64,000 nucleotides of DNA from Cladocopium goreaui (taxonomy: Eukaryota; Sar; Dinophyceae; Suessiales; Symbiodiniaceae). This document shows, in pieces, positions 22,255-33,975 of the stretch (within the stretch, counting starts at the first letter, position 1; each line of letters begins with the position of its first letter). The notes beneath the pieces were generated by a model that worked only from the letters and a program-made list of their open reading frames with translations, searched no databases and was not told where the DNA came from. Location: positions 88,493 through 152,492 of the forward strand of contig CAMXCT020001439.1 in NCBI GenBank assembly GCA_947184155.2, read 5' to 3'. Position numbers and translations under genes: made by a program.

Positions 22255-22857
22255 ATTAGATAGATAGATAGATAGATAGAAAAATAGAAAGATTAGATTA
22301 GATTAGATTAGATTAAAATAGATAGATTAGATAGATGGGATAGATTGGATAGATGGGATAGACTAGATAGATTGGATAGATCGGATAGATTAGATTCATT
22401 AGATAGATTAGATAGATTAGATAGATTAGATAGATTACATAGACTAGATGGATTACATCGATTAGATGGATTAGATCGATTGGATAGATGGGGTAGATTA
22501 GATATATTGGATAGGTTGGATAGATTGGATAGGTTGGATAGATTGGATCGATGGGATAGATTAGATGGATTGGATAGATTGCATAGATTGGATAGATGAG
22601 ATAGATCAGATAGATTAGATGGTTTATATAGATTACATTGATTAGATGGATTAAATGGATTAGATGGATTGGATCGATTGGATGGATTAGATAATTAGAT
22701 GAATTAGATAGATTAGATAGATTAGATAGATAGATAGATAGATAGATAGATGGATGGATGGATGGATGGATAGATCGATCGATAGATAGATAGATCGATA
22801 GATAGATAGATCGATAGATCGATAGATAGATCGATAGATGGATGGATAGATAAATAG
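22255..22857. repeat. GATA/GATTAGATA-type satellite
   Basis: It has four parts: GATA units at 22258-22280, AGATT units, then a degenerate ~10-bp AGATAGATTG field to ~22730, and GATA/GATG/GATC units to 22857. The open minus frame is a by-product. Confidence 0.9.
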
Positions 22858-22859
22858 CC

Positions 22860-24530
22860 AACAACATGATAATTCGGTGTCATTGAAATCGCCCTTCACC
22901 CTCTCCAAAATGGTAGGTTTTAAATTGGGAACATGATGAACCAGTGCATTTTGGCCAAGATTGAATCGAGCCCCAAATAATCATCCGAAATGAATAGTGA
23001 AGGGAATAAATGTGAGTTACTATTTTTCATAACTGAACATACATGAACGATAGATAGATTTACCATCTAGTAAATCTCCAGATGTTTTTTTCCCCTCCAG
23101 TTTAGGAACGCTTGTGATTTACCCTCTGGTAAACTAAAACAACTATGGGAAATCACCATGCTATCAACGGATGATGCTTAAGGGGTTTTCCTAAGGCAGT
23201 GTAAAAACTACCAGAGAGAAAGGCAAAACATGCACAAGCGTTGCATTTTCCATTGCATCTGGGTTTGTCAGAAAATACGGCATCTGCAAATCCATTGGTT
23301 GATGATCATTTTCTCCATTGAATAGCCAGACCCATCGTACGCGTGTTGAATTTGGAAGCTGAGATGCCGATCACGAGCATTTAAGTGTTGGTAAATTTAA
23401 GAGGTATATCCAATTAGTAGGGTATAAAACATGGCACTAGAGAAAATCGTCATTTGAATTGACAATTCAAGTCAACGCGATTGATGTATGGGATCTTTGT
23501 TTTTTGATTCCTATAAATATCCACATGTGTCCAAAAAAATATCTTTTACCAGGGATAGTGTTGGCTTTGCCACAGGTATATTATTGGCAATGTTCTTCAA
23601 TAATAGCCCCCATATCAGAATCAGGATGCAAACTTCGGTTTTAGACTAGGAGGACAGACCACGATACAGAAATATACAGAACAGGTAACATGGATTTTTG
23701 GAAAAACGAAACACCAAATTGGAGGATACGATTTGGGGGTCAAAATTATTGCACCGCAACCTTTGCCCCGAAGAAGTCTTTTTCTCATCTTGTCAACACA
23801 CAAAATTGGTACCCTGAATGACTTGAATCAGAGCCATTGATGGTAGGCCGCCAGTGCCTGTATCGCGACCACAGCTCCCTTCCAAGCCTCTTGGCCAGGC
23901 ACATGGATCTGGCATAATCTGGTGATTTGGTGTACTATGGAAAGTGACTTCCATATCATAAAGCGATATATAGAAAGTTGACGTATTTTCAAGCCGCGTG
24001 CTGCCCAGGGGCTTGAATTTACTAAGTCTAAATACATGGAATATATCCAGGCATGTTTCATACATTCCGTAGCTGATTGCAAACATGTTGTACCTTCGGT
24101 CAAAGTACAACTGGGGAGACGGTCCCCGTGTACATTCGGTCAAAAAGGTGGGGAACTTGAACACAGGTGGTGTTACACCACCTGCGTAGCACATTTCTTG
24201 TCTTATGTAGAATGCATGCAAGCAACAAAAACAAAACCACAACATTATAATGATACGCACACACACACACATATATATACACAAGATGGAAGATCATTTT
24301 TTTTCGCGTACTTCTGATTTGGAGTGTCCACCTTAATTATCATGGTTCTGGATTCCTGGGTGAAAATCTACTGTAAACGGTGGTTTCAACTATCCAAGCC
24401 TCCAGTTCGGGTGGTCTTTCGAGTGTCCCGTGCACTTGGTCCATTTTTCCTGAGGTTGAACCATGGCTGAAATAGGCCAATACCCTGAGCTAATGGTGGC
24501 CAAGCATGGCCCGCTGCTGACCTAAGACGG
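22860..24530. other. Spacer; only MITE-like copy 4 and a CA tract recognised
   Basis: No gene recognised. A CA repeat lies at ~24259-24272. Frames of 60-160 codons on both strands show no family features. Confidence 0.4.
23120..23219. mobile_element. MITE-like inverted-repeat element, copy 4 (degenerate)
   Basis: The left end TACCCTCTGGTAA is intact and identical to copy 1. The right end CTACCAGAGAGAA is diverged. Interior similarity is weaker than between the other copies. Confidence 0.55.
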
Positions 24531-24750
24531 GACGAGCAAAGCCTCTCCAGTATAGTCGGGAAACATGGGAAAAGCTCGGATAAAGTTGGGAAAAATGCGA
24601 AAGCAGTCGCTAAAGTTGATATTTTGGCATTCGACCTTTTTCGACAACAGCAACCAGCTGTGTGTCTAGACATTGATGTGGTTCTCTTGAATTGGACGAT
24701 GTTCAAAAAGAATCTCGGCATTGACATCCAGTTCTGTGACTCAACGTAGA
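24531..24750 (+). CDS. Unrecognised exon-like island
   Basis: The plus frame contains V-G-K-H-G-K-S-S-D-K-V-G-K, then A-F-D-L-F-R-Q-Q-Q-P-A-V-C-L-D-I-D-V-V-L-L-N-W, and ends at TAG 24748-24750. Composition is coding-like. No family recognised; it may be a terminal exon or a remnant. Confidence 0.25.
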
Positions 24751-24993
24751 TCGAATGAGGAGAACGAAGTTTTTGGGGTTACCCGGTGAGCCAGCATAAC
24801 CTTGGAGAGCTCTGGAAAGCTTGACACATGGTGACAATTTATAAGAAAATGGCGACGGACCTGATAGACTCTTTTTTTTGGGCACAAAACGACTGAGATT
24901 TGCTGAACTTAGCGACTTAGAGGTTGAATGACTTGAAGTTTGAAGGCTCAAGTGCATCGATAGCGATGTGGACCGGCCACGGGAGTCGTGCTC

Positions 24994-25242
24994 GCCAACC
25001 ATGCTGGCGTAAACTGCATGCGGCCTTCCATGCGGGCGGGAAATGCATGCGGCCTACCGTGCTGGCGGTAAATGCACGAGGTGCTGATTGGCACATAGCG
25101 GGTTTAGCCCGTGCCCGAAAGGGCATCCCTAGTGGGAGACAGTGCCAATCGGCACCTCGTGCATTTACCGCCAGCTTGGTAGGCCGCATGCACCGACCAC
25201 CCGCATGGAAGGCTGCATGGAGTGTACTTCAGCATGGTTGGC
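24994..25242. repeat. Foldback: 101-bp inverted repeat with 47-nt loop
   Basis: Arms 24994-25094 and 25142-25242 are reverse complements with scattered mismatches. The inner ~31 bases match at 30 positions. The loop contains a small hairpin, TGCCC-GAAA-GGGCA. It lies ~640 bp upstream of the likely start of the OTU/PIF1 gene and may be a terminal or regulatory structure of that element (inference). Confidence 0.85.
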
Positions 25243-25384
25243 ACATGCTGGCACTGTTGCTGGTCCGCAGGACTATCGAGCAGAAAGGCAACCTGGATGT
25301 GGACGTTCTCGTTAATCCTGCTGTTCCGTGTGTTCTTCTTCTCTCGCGTTTTCGTTTGCGCCTTTTTCTTCGTGTTGTTGTTCT

Positions 25385-25447
25385 TGTTGTCCTGGTTGTT
25401 GTTGGTGTTGGTGTTACTGTTGGTGTTGCTGTTGGTGTTGCTGTTGG

Positions 25448-25489
<42 letters not shown>

Positions 25490-25626
25490 GGTTGTTGTTG
25501 TTGTTGTTGTTGTTGTTGTGGTTGTTGTTGTGGTTGTTGTTGTTGTTGTTGTTGTTGGTCTTGGTCTTGGTGTTGGTGTTGGTGTTGGTGTTGTTGTTGT
25601 TGTGGTGGTTGTTGTGGTTGTTGTGG

Positions 25627-25663
<37 letters not shown>

Positions 25664-25766
25664 AGTTGTCGTTGTAGTTGTAGTTGTCGATGTCGTTGTC
25701 GTTGTTGGTGTTGTTGTTGTTGTTGTTGTTGTTGGTGGTGGTCTTGGTGTTGGTGTTGGTGTTGGT

Positions 25767-25832
<66 letters not shown>

Positions 25833-25834
25833 CA

Positions 25835-25865
<31 letters not shown>
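25385..25865. repeat. GTT microsatellite
   Basis: It is ~480 bp of GTT units with interspersed GGT, GTC and CTT variants. Upstream-extended frames through it encode poly-Val or poly-Leu on plus and poly-Asn on minus, and are not treated as protein. Confidence 0.95.
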
Positions 25866-25866
<1 letters not shown>

Positions 25867-25880
25867 TCCTTATTCCTGCT

Positions 25881-28800
25881 ATGGACCTTGCTGCTGCAAG
25901 CTGGAACAAAAGCAACAGTGATAGTGTGGACGATGGTGTAGGTCTCGGTCGCGGAGTGGTAGCGTGCAGTGTCACTCTGCCGACCCAACGTTTGCCGAAG
26001 CGATTTTGCGGGGGTGGCCCGCCACCAGAAGCGAAAGAGCTCGTAGCTGCAATCTGCTTGTCGGTTCTGCAAGACGAAAAGCGCGTCACTGCAGTGCTGA
26101 ACCAATCTTGGGTGGACACCTGGCACGGCTGGGAAGAGTTAAAGGCGGATGGGTCGGACACTGTTGCCAGGAACGTCGCAGAGCGTTTGCTGCAGATCGC
26201 TGGCGTCAATATGCCCCGAAACATGATGACCAATGCATGTCGGTTGCAGGAATTGACTGCTCGCGGCTTGCACCTCAAAGTTGCATCGTCGCATGGTGTC
26301 AATAACTGCCTCATCGATTCACTTTTGCTGTGCCTCGTTAACAAAGGCTTGACTCCACAAGAATACACCATGGCCGAACGCAAAGCGCTATGTGCCACAT
26401 GTCGAGAAGATTTGTGTGTGCGACACGGGGTCCCCCGTGGTGTGTACCTGGATGGGCACCGGGATACACCACGTATCCTCGATTTCTTCGTGCGACGACT
26501 GTGGAAGCTTGATGTTTCTCTTCGGGTGTTTTTTTATGATTGCATGGATCACGGAGAGTTGGGCATGGCAAGTACAGAGTTGTCGCACGTGGATTTCACC
26601 TGGGGTGACCGCGTCGTGTATGAACGCCAGACGCTGCATGTGTACAATCACACAGATCCGACAGGACAAGGCTATCATTTTGACGCGTTGGTTGGTGCCG
26701 TGGCGCAGAGTGGGAACCAACGAAAATCATGTGCGAGAGGAAGCCAAGCGCACACAACCGAAGATGAAGGATCGAGGCACGAAGACCGAGGCCACAGACC
26801 GCCTAGCATGGAGTTGCAACGAGTTCATCAGGCCTTGGACGGATTTTTCCGGTCACGCGGCACTGGCATCAACGTGAACACGCAAGACGCTCGCGACATC
26901 ATGGAAGCTTGGGATGATGCGGAGAGATGCTCGGTGAAACTGCATATGCTATTGCAGGCGAACACAACGTACATGGATGCGGGCATGCATGCTGCGCGAC
27001 GCTTGCTTGGGGAATGGCGCGCGCACTACGCAACATACACCCAAGGTCCCGGGCAAAGATTAGGCGAGTCGATGAGCGGAAAGGGCGGGAAGAAAGAAGT
27101 GGAACCGGCCGCAGAGGCGGAGGCTATGGAGGTGGAGGAAGCTGTGGCAAGCAATCGGCAGAAACTATCGGAAACGGAGGTTACCGACAAGGATGCAAGC
27201 AGCACCGGGAAGAAAGCAGCGGCCAAGAGGCCGCTGGCTGAAGGCCTGGGTTTGCCTCGGAAAAGGTTACGCGGAAAACAGCCGGTGCCCGAACAAGGTC
27301 TAGCAAGGAACGATGTCAAAGGAGATGATGCATTGGATCACGGCCTTGCACTCGATGAGTATATTTTGCGGACATGGCACGCTACACACGGAAACCCTGA
27401 CCCACGAGCCCAGGGTGACATGGTGTTAGAGGCGTTGGGAAAACAGTTTCGGAAGAAACCCACGTTGCCCCATTGGATGGCTATAGCAACACGAGATGCG
27501 GCTTTCGATTTGCCGGATTACATTTGTTCTTTCGAAGGGTGTAATTTTGAGTCGGAGCTAGCGGAAGCGTTTGAAGAACATGTTTGTCAAGAGCATCGCC
27601 GGGCACTGGAACCTTTGGCATCCAAACCAGCAACCAAGGCAAAGATGTTGGAAGCATACCGGGCAGGTTTAACCTGGGCATGCCAGCAAGATGCACCCAC
27701 AGCTCACATTGCCATTGATAGGCGTTGTCTGCGGCAGTATCGCGACTCGCAAAGCGGTGACAAGATCGGGGCCGGCATCTGTTTACTTTGCGCGCGCCGG
27801 TTTCCGTATGCCGACGCCATGGGCGAGGGCGATCGCATACAATGGAAACAATTGGCGGGGAAGTCGCATTTTCTTGGCCTGTCTTTGGAAGAAACAAAAC
27901 GATGGCTGAGTTTAGACACGTATTGGAGCACCTATGCCATGCAATACGGGAGAACAGTCCGAGAACGCTTGCGCGCCGAGTTGCAAGATTGGTGCGCTGA
28001 TGTCGAACTTGATGGGCAAAATTTGTCGATAATATGTTGTCCTGAAGACAAAGTCTGCGCAAAGCGCCGCCCCCCTGGTCGGATCTGCTCGGCGTGCTGG
28101 GCGCCAGTATGCATGCATTGCCGGGACAGCTTGCGCGCAAAAGAGGCGTCCAGGCTGGCGTTGGCGAACGACATGTTAGTTTTTTATACGCCCCGCATGA
28201 TTTACAAGGAAGAAGTTACTTTCATGGAATTAGTGTGCGCCAGCCCGTGTTTTACTGCCATGGCTTGCTTCAGTTTGGAGAAGAAGTTGCTAGGAGACCG
28301 GGCATTGGATCAAGATGCGTTCATGAATCGGAACCGTTTGGTTGCCCGAGGGAATGCCACAACCTTCCCATTAGCGTGGGAAGAGTTATTGCAAAACTTG
28401 CAAGCAGCATCTACAGAAGCAGCTGCGGGAGAAATACGCCTACCAAAAGTTGGGGTCGAATTGGCTGCGGTAATCAACGTAATCATCAAAGCAGGAGGAC
28501 CACTGTCCGAACGCGATGACGCCACAAAGATCATTCACCAAGCTCGCGTGCGGCGGGCCGTCGTGCTGCAGCTGATTGCCGATGCGAAGGCCCGGGAACA
28601 CCCTGCCTACAACTTTCTGAACATGAACGAAGTAGTGCAGCGTGCCGAACAGCTGCCAGAAGATGGTGTCCCAGCAGAGATCGTCGCTTGGTTGCCTCAT
28701 GACACAGACTTGGATAACGTGCAGCGCCAAAAAGCAGCAACGCCAACCCGGGCCATGTTGTCGGAAGCAGACGTGCAAGCCGAGTTTGCGTACATGTGCA

Positions 28801-29121
28801 AGCCGAACGCTGTAGTGAGCGAGCGTACAAGCGGCGGCTTCGCTGATCCTAATGCAACGCACGTGGCAGCCTTGCAGGCCGTGGTGCAGACACGCGAGGC
28901 GTGCAGAGCTGAAACCACCACGGCGGTGGTTTACACCGGCAATCGTTTGTTGGGTCAATTTGAACCGTGGTATTTCGCGTTTGCCTTTGCTTTTCTCTTC
29001 CCGTATGGAAGTGGAATGCCGGATCCGCCAAGCTGGAGTCCCAAACTTCGGCACCGCCGTCCACCGGATGCTTTGCGTGTCGAGTTCGCAACTTGGATGC
29101 GTTGCATGGCCCGGCGCTGTG
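25881..29121 (+). CDS. Helitron-like replicase gene, 5' part: OTU-like protease and C2H2 finger
   Basis: The frame is open from 24924, but ATG 25881, right after the GTT tract, is the sensible start. About 1080 residues precede the assembly gap. An OTU-like cysteine protease region has the nucleophile in N-N-C-L-I-D-S-L (C143) and the histidine in G-Y-H-F-D-A-L (H266). A charged linker follows. A C2H2 finger starts at C549 (C-x4-C-x12-H-x4-H). Later there is a C-x2-C-x4-C-x2-C block, K-x-x-G-R-I-C-S-A-C-W-A-P-V-C-x-x-C. Near the gap, F-A-F-L-F-P-Y-G-S-G-M-P-D resembles the start of the Helitron helicase-like N domain. OTU plus PIF1 is known from Helentron/Helitron2 proteins. The frame changes across the gap, as expected for an arbitrary 100-N filler. 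Confidence 0.7.
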
Positions 29122-29221
29122 NNNNNNNNNNNNNNNNNNNNNNNNNNNNNNNNNNNNNNNNNNNNNNNNNNNNNNNNNNNNNNNNNNNNNNNNNNNNNNN
29201 NNNNNNNNNNNNNNNNNNNNN
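29122..29221. other. Assembly gap (100 N)
   Basis: Exactly 100 N bases inside the Helitron-like gene. Coding frame is phase 0 (mod 3) before and phase 1 after. The catalytic HUH part of a Rep domain, if present, would be expected in this region. Confidence 0.99.
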
Positions 29222-32200
29222 GAGGCTGCCAGAAGAAAGAAAACATGGGTGTATGCAAATCAGACTTTCCACGCGATCAGTGGCTGTCTGACTCTGCGAA
29301 AGTGCTTTGCCCATGCCAGCTCCAATCTCATGGCTTCAGTCTAACGGGTCGTAAGAATCGGTTAGGGGCCCTTCATGGTCCGTACGGGCATCCTTACTTG
29401 AATCCTTGCCATCCAGCACTTTTAGCTGGGATGCGAGGTGGGAACAATGACGTCCAAGTGCCGTACAGGTTGCCGTACGCGTGTGCAACGTGTGGCGACT
29501 CGCTTTCGGGCAAAGAGAAACAACTCATAGCGTTAGCGGCCCAACGTGCCCAAGATGCGCAAACAGGTTATTGCAGCGATTATTGTTCCAAAAATCAGCC
29601 CATGGGGTTCCACGAGATCAAAGAATTTCAAAAAGGGCACATCACTTTACATGCATCATTAAAGCAGGCGGACGTGGATCACATTGGCAAAAGACATGCC
29701 AACCGGTTTTTAAGTGATGCCTACTGCAAAGGCCTGGTGCGCGGCCAAGTGGAATGTTGCAACCTGCGTGCCAACCACATCGATGGCTCGATTGTAGCCG
29801 CAGAACGTGTTTCCTCGTGCAACTTTACGATGTTTCCTGGGCACGTTTATTTGCAGCTACTGGAAAAGTTGGAAGGAAAAGAGTCCGGGTCCGATATAGC
29901 ATATATGCGAACCCGTAAGGCGCCAGGATCTGGAGCGCGGCATGTGCGGGAAGCGGCGACTGGCCAAGCATATAGTCATCGGCCGTCGGACTCCGAGTGC
30001 TGGTGGCTGTCCCCATACGAGTTCACTATGCACTGGGAACTGGTTCCTGCGCGCATCCCGCATTCTCGCGCTGAGTGGGAAGCAGCAAATTCCGACGCAT
30101 GGGATGTAGCACTTACGCCGGTCGGCGAACAAAAACTGCGAAGTAGCCCGCAGCAGGCTGCTGCCAAATTGAAGCCCAGCACGGACTACCGGTTGAAAGT
30201 AATTCGTTCCCGCGACCGCGTTTGTTTTGCGTCCACTGCGGCCACTGCAGTGCTTCGACACAACTGGTACCTGCAGCGCCGCGTGCGCCCACGGTGTCCT
30301 CATTTCGCGAATGCCCCGGTGCCACAGCGCTGGACCGAAAAGGCGGATCGGAACGCCCGATTGACGTGCGTTTATTTTCGCGCATGGACCTTAGACATGA
30401 CGCGGGCAACATCACAAGTCCCGCACTTAAGTCAGTTGTTGGGACCGCATGAGACTTGGGAAGATGCTCTGCGAGAGTGGCTGCTTCGGTTGCCCTGCGC
30501 CGAAACAAAGCGCCACGTCGGCAACTTCTTGTCTGTGTATCGTGTTCGACCCAGCGCGGAAGCAGACGTCAACAGCGACGACGATGGTGTGGACGAACCG
30601 TTTACACTGCGTCCGGCCGATGTCGCGGCGGCGCTCCGCACGCAATTCCCGGCTCAGAAAGCGAGCAGCTGCAAAGCCGCAAACGACGACCGGGCAAACC
30701 GCATCGAATCAGCAATGAACACAGCAGATGGACTTTGGCAGGCACCTGCGCTGCCTCACAGACGCCCTGAAGCAAGCACACGGTACTGTGCCTTGGATCC
30801 GAAGGCAATGCAACAAGCTGCCCGGAAACGAGTCGACGCACGAGCAGTTGCTTCACCCGTACCCAGTTGCGTGGCAGCGCGCCCCTGTCGGGCATCTGTT
30901 GCGGAGGTGCGAACGTGGGCCGCTGCTTTGCCGCATGCACCATGCAACGCGGAGCAGCGAGCCTTCTGCGAGCTGGTCGCGGCACGCGTGGAAACAGAAC
31001 TGGCGGCCAGCACCTCCACCGCAGGGTGTGGCCATGTGGCGTCAGAACCGCTTCGCTGGGTCTTACATGGTGGTCCTGGAACAGGAAAATCTCACACATT
31101 AAAGTTTCTGCGGCAGGATTTATTCGAAGACGTGCTCGGCTGGCACCACGGCGTTGACTTCCAGATCGTCAGTTTTCAAGCTGTTATGGCTGAACTGCTG
31201 GAAGGCGACACAATACATCATGCGCTGGGATTGGACTGGTCAGGCGACAGAACTCAGAGTTTGGCACGCGCCATGGAATGTGCAGGTCGCAGCTTGCAAT
31301 GGCGATGGTTGATTTTGGATGAGTTTAGCATGGTGAGCGCTGAGTTGCTAGCGCAGCTTGAACTTCGGTGCCGCGAGCTCATGCGGGACCTCAGCCTAGC
31401 TAAGTATGACGGCAACGGGAAAATCCGACCGTTCGGCGGGTTGAACGTGATTTTGGCCGGAGATGTCTACCAACTACCACCACCAAAAGGAACATTCCTA
31501 GGGGACATCCCATGGGATTTGCTTGCCGGACGCAAGAGCACGAGACAGGCCCCGGGACATCAAGGTCAAACGCTTCTCTGGGGCGAGGCCGCAGCAGGGA
31601 TGCAAGGGATGACAGAACTGGTGCGCTGCGAGCGCACGCAAGACGCTTGGCTGGCTGAGCTCCAAGGAGAACTTCGTCATGGGCAGCTATCAGACGATAA
31701 CCACAAGTTTCTTCATGGGAAACCAACTACGGTGCCAGGCAGCTGGATTGCTGGGCATGCAACGTGCGAACAACCAGGTTGCGCCGCATTGCCCACACTA
31801 GGTTTACGTCCAGAAGCCATACAAGAAGCCGAATGCAGCTACTGCGCCGCTGATCGGCGTTCTCGCATACTTGTGGCGCAAGGGGATGCGGACCCCCGGT
31901 TTCAGAACGAATTTGCTGATGCAGTTGCAATTTTCGGCACCAACGACATCAAATATCATGTCAACAAGCTTCGCGCCATACAGTGGGCAAATGCCAGACA
32001 AAAGCAAGCATACTTGTTTGTCGCGCAAGATGTTGCATCATCCGTGGTCGTGCAGGAGAAGCCGAATTTGACAGCGGAGAAATTGCAATGGCTGCAGCGA
32101 CACGACAAAGAATGCGGTGGGCTATACGGCGTGTTGCCGTTGTGCGTCGGCATGCCTGTCCGTGCAACAGACCACTTGGACCGGAAGCGCGGCATTCTCA

Positions 32201-33744
32201 AGGGCACCAAAGGCCTCGTCGTGGGTTGGTCCGAGATTGCCAATGAGACGCCTGCACCTGAAGGAGTTGTGTGCAACGCATTGCCAGCGGTGGTGTATGT
32301 GAAGTTTGACACCGCGACATCGTGGCAGATACCAGGTATGCCAGATAGCAACGTGTACCCTGTCGGACCCTGCAGACGCGTGTGGTACTTGGACCGGCAA
32401 CGCAAGAGCCCCAAGCTACGTGTGTCGCGCACGCAATTTCCACTTGCGCCCCAATTTGCCATCACAGCGCATGTAGCGCAAGGGCAAACCATCAAAGAAG
32501 GCGTGATGACCGATCTTTGTATCGGCCCAATGGGCAACCCATTCACGGTTTACGTTGCAATCACCCGCGTCCAAGGCCGTGGGAAGCTGCTGATCTTCCG
32601 CCCTTTCGACGCCGCGCCATTCCAAAAGGGAATCGGTTTGGGCCGGGACCTTCTTCTGCGACACCTCCGCGGCGACGCCATCAACTGGCAGGCGTTGCTC
32701 GCAAAATATTGCGAAGAACGCGTGTGTTCAACTTGCGCAGAACGAAAACAAAGCACAGCGTTCACATCTGGCCAATGGAAGCGCAGCGACACGGACCGGG
32801 TGTGTCGCGAATGCACAAAACATTATGCAGATGCTGGAACCCCGTGGCAATGCAACGTGTGCAAGCTGTGGCATGTCGAGACCAATTTCCCAGAAAAGCA
32901 TCGCCAACGGCAATGTAGTTTTTTCCGTGTTTGTTTGACATGCGAAGTCAAGAAGCCATGTTTCAAATGCGGGGTTCCCAAGGCAGAGAAAGACTATGGC
33001 CCTGCTGCCTGGAAAGCTCGCCATGCTGACCGACGCTGTTGCCGTGAGTGCGTCCAGAAGCTGCGGGGGTATTGGTCTTGCGCCGAATGTTCAGAGCGAA
33101 AACCACACGCAGAGTTTACGGCTTGGCGCGAAAGCCACGATTACAGTCAAGATGGCACGCAGTGTTGCAACACGTGCATCAGTTTAGCCTTGGTGTGTCA
33201 AATTGCCCGTCGCGCGAACGAACGGTTGACACCGCTGCGGCGGCGCGAGAAAAGTCGACGGCATCAGGCCATCATAGACGAAGTGCGCCAAGAAATTCTG
33301 GAAAGGACCAGGCAGAAAACCACGATTGCGTTCACCCAAGACATGCAAAGCTGCAAAGACCGATTGCCAGATTGCGCCACAGGTTCCGTGCGCCCTGAGG
33401 CTGCCACCGCAAGCGCAGCCAGCCACGAGGAACCACGCCCACCAGAGACGGATGTGACAGCAAAGAACGGCAAACAGATCCGCCGGTACCAATGTCCATT
33501 CTGCCAGCAACAAGTGAAAAGCACTGTGGAGACTGGGCAAATTAATCACTCGTTTGCGTGCGGAAAATTTTTCCGTGTCGTTGGCGGCTTTGTCACCGGT
33601 CGCATTCACAAACACGCATGCCCAACGTGCGCAACAATCGTTTACTCAGAAAAGGCCGCTGGCCAAATCAAAGCCAGGCACAGAAACTCTGCCGGACGCA
33701 CATGCCGCCGGGAAAGCTGGAACGTGACGGCAACGCTGGACTAA
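29222..33744 (+). CDS. Helitron-like replicase gene, 3' part: Rep-like region, PIF1 helicase, Stc1-like zinc tail
   Basis: About 1507 residues from the gap to TAA 33742-33744. Just after the gap, G-G-N-N-D-V-Q-V-P-Y-R-L-P resembles the N-N-D-V-Q segment of Helitron proteins. Y-C-S-D-Y-C-S-K (tyrosines at 29569 and 29581) resembles the two-tyrosine Rep motif. Helicase: Walker A G-G-P-G-T-G-K-S (31069-31092), Walker B L-I-L-D-E-F-S-M (~31309-31332), A-G-D-x-x-Q-L-P-P, T-A-H-V-A-Q-G-Q-T near 32464, and V-A-I-T-R near 32554, all as in PIF1. From ~32719 to 33180, three or four C-x2-C blocks of Stc1 type follow one another. The C-terminus has two more C-x2-C...H-x-C modules. Likely role: rolling-circle transposition protein. 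No stop or frameshift was seen. Confidence 0.75.
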
Positions 33745-33975
33745 TAACACTGCTAGTTTCCAACTTGCTTGCGTCCTTGTGCCGCTCGCTTTCGTCTTGT
33801 CCAGCCAGCCGTCCAGACAGTGCCAAGCGTCACTGTCTGAACCCGCAAGCTTGACCTGCCTTTCTGCACTGCATGCCAACTGCCAACTTGCTCATGGTTT
33901 CCTGGAGCTGGCTATCGTTCTGCCCAGCTTCCAAGACGTCAATTTCTGAACCAGCTAGAAACTATAGCTCCAAAC
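33745..33975. repeat. Degenerate leading units of the 215-bp array
   Basis: Directly after the helicase stop, diverged pieces of the array unit are visible (G-C-C-A-A-C-T-G-C-C-A bases, TTTCTGAACC, CTAGAAACT). They grade into the regular array. Confidence 0.6.

Noticed and set aside
24924-25880. Upstream extension of the OTU/PIF1 frame
   Set aside because: It translates the foldback and the GTT microsatellite (poly-Val); ATG 25881 follows the repeat.
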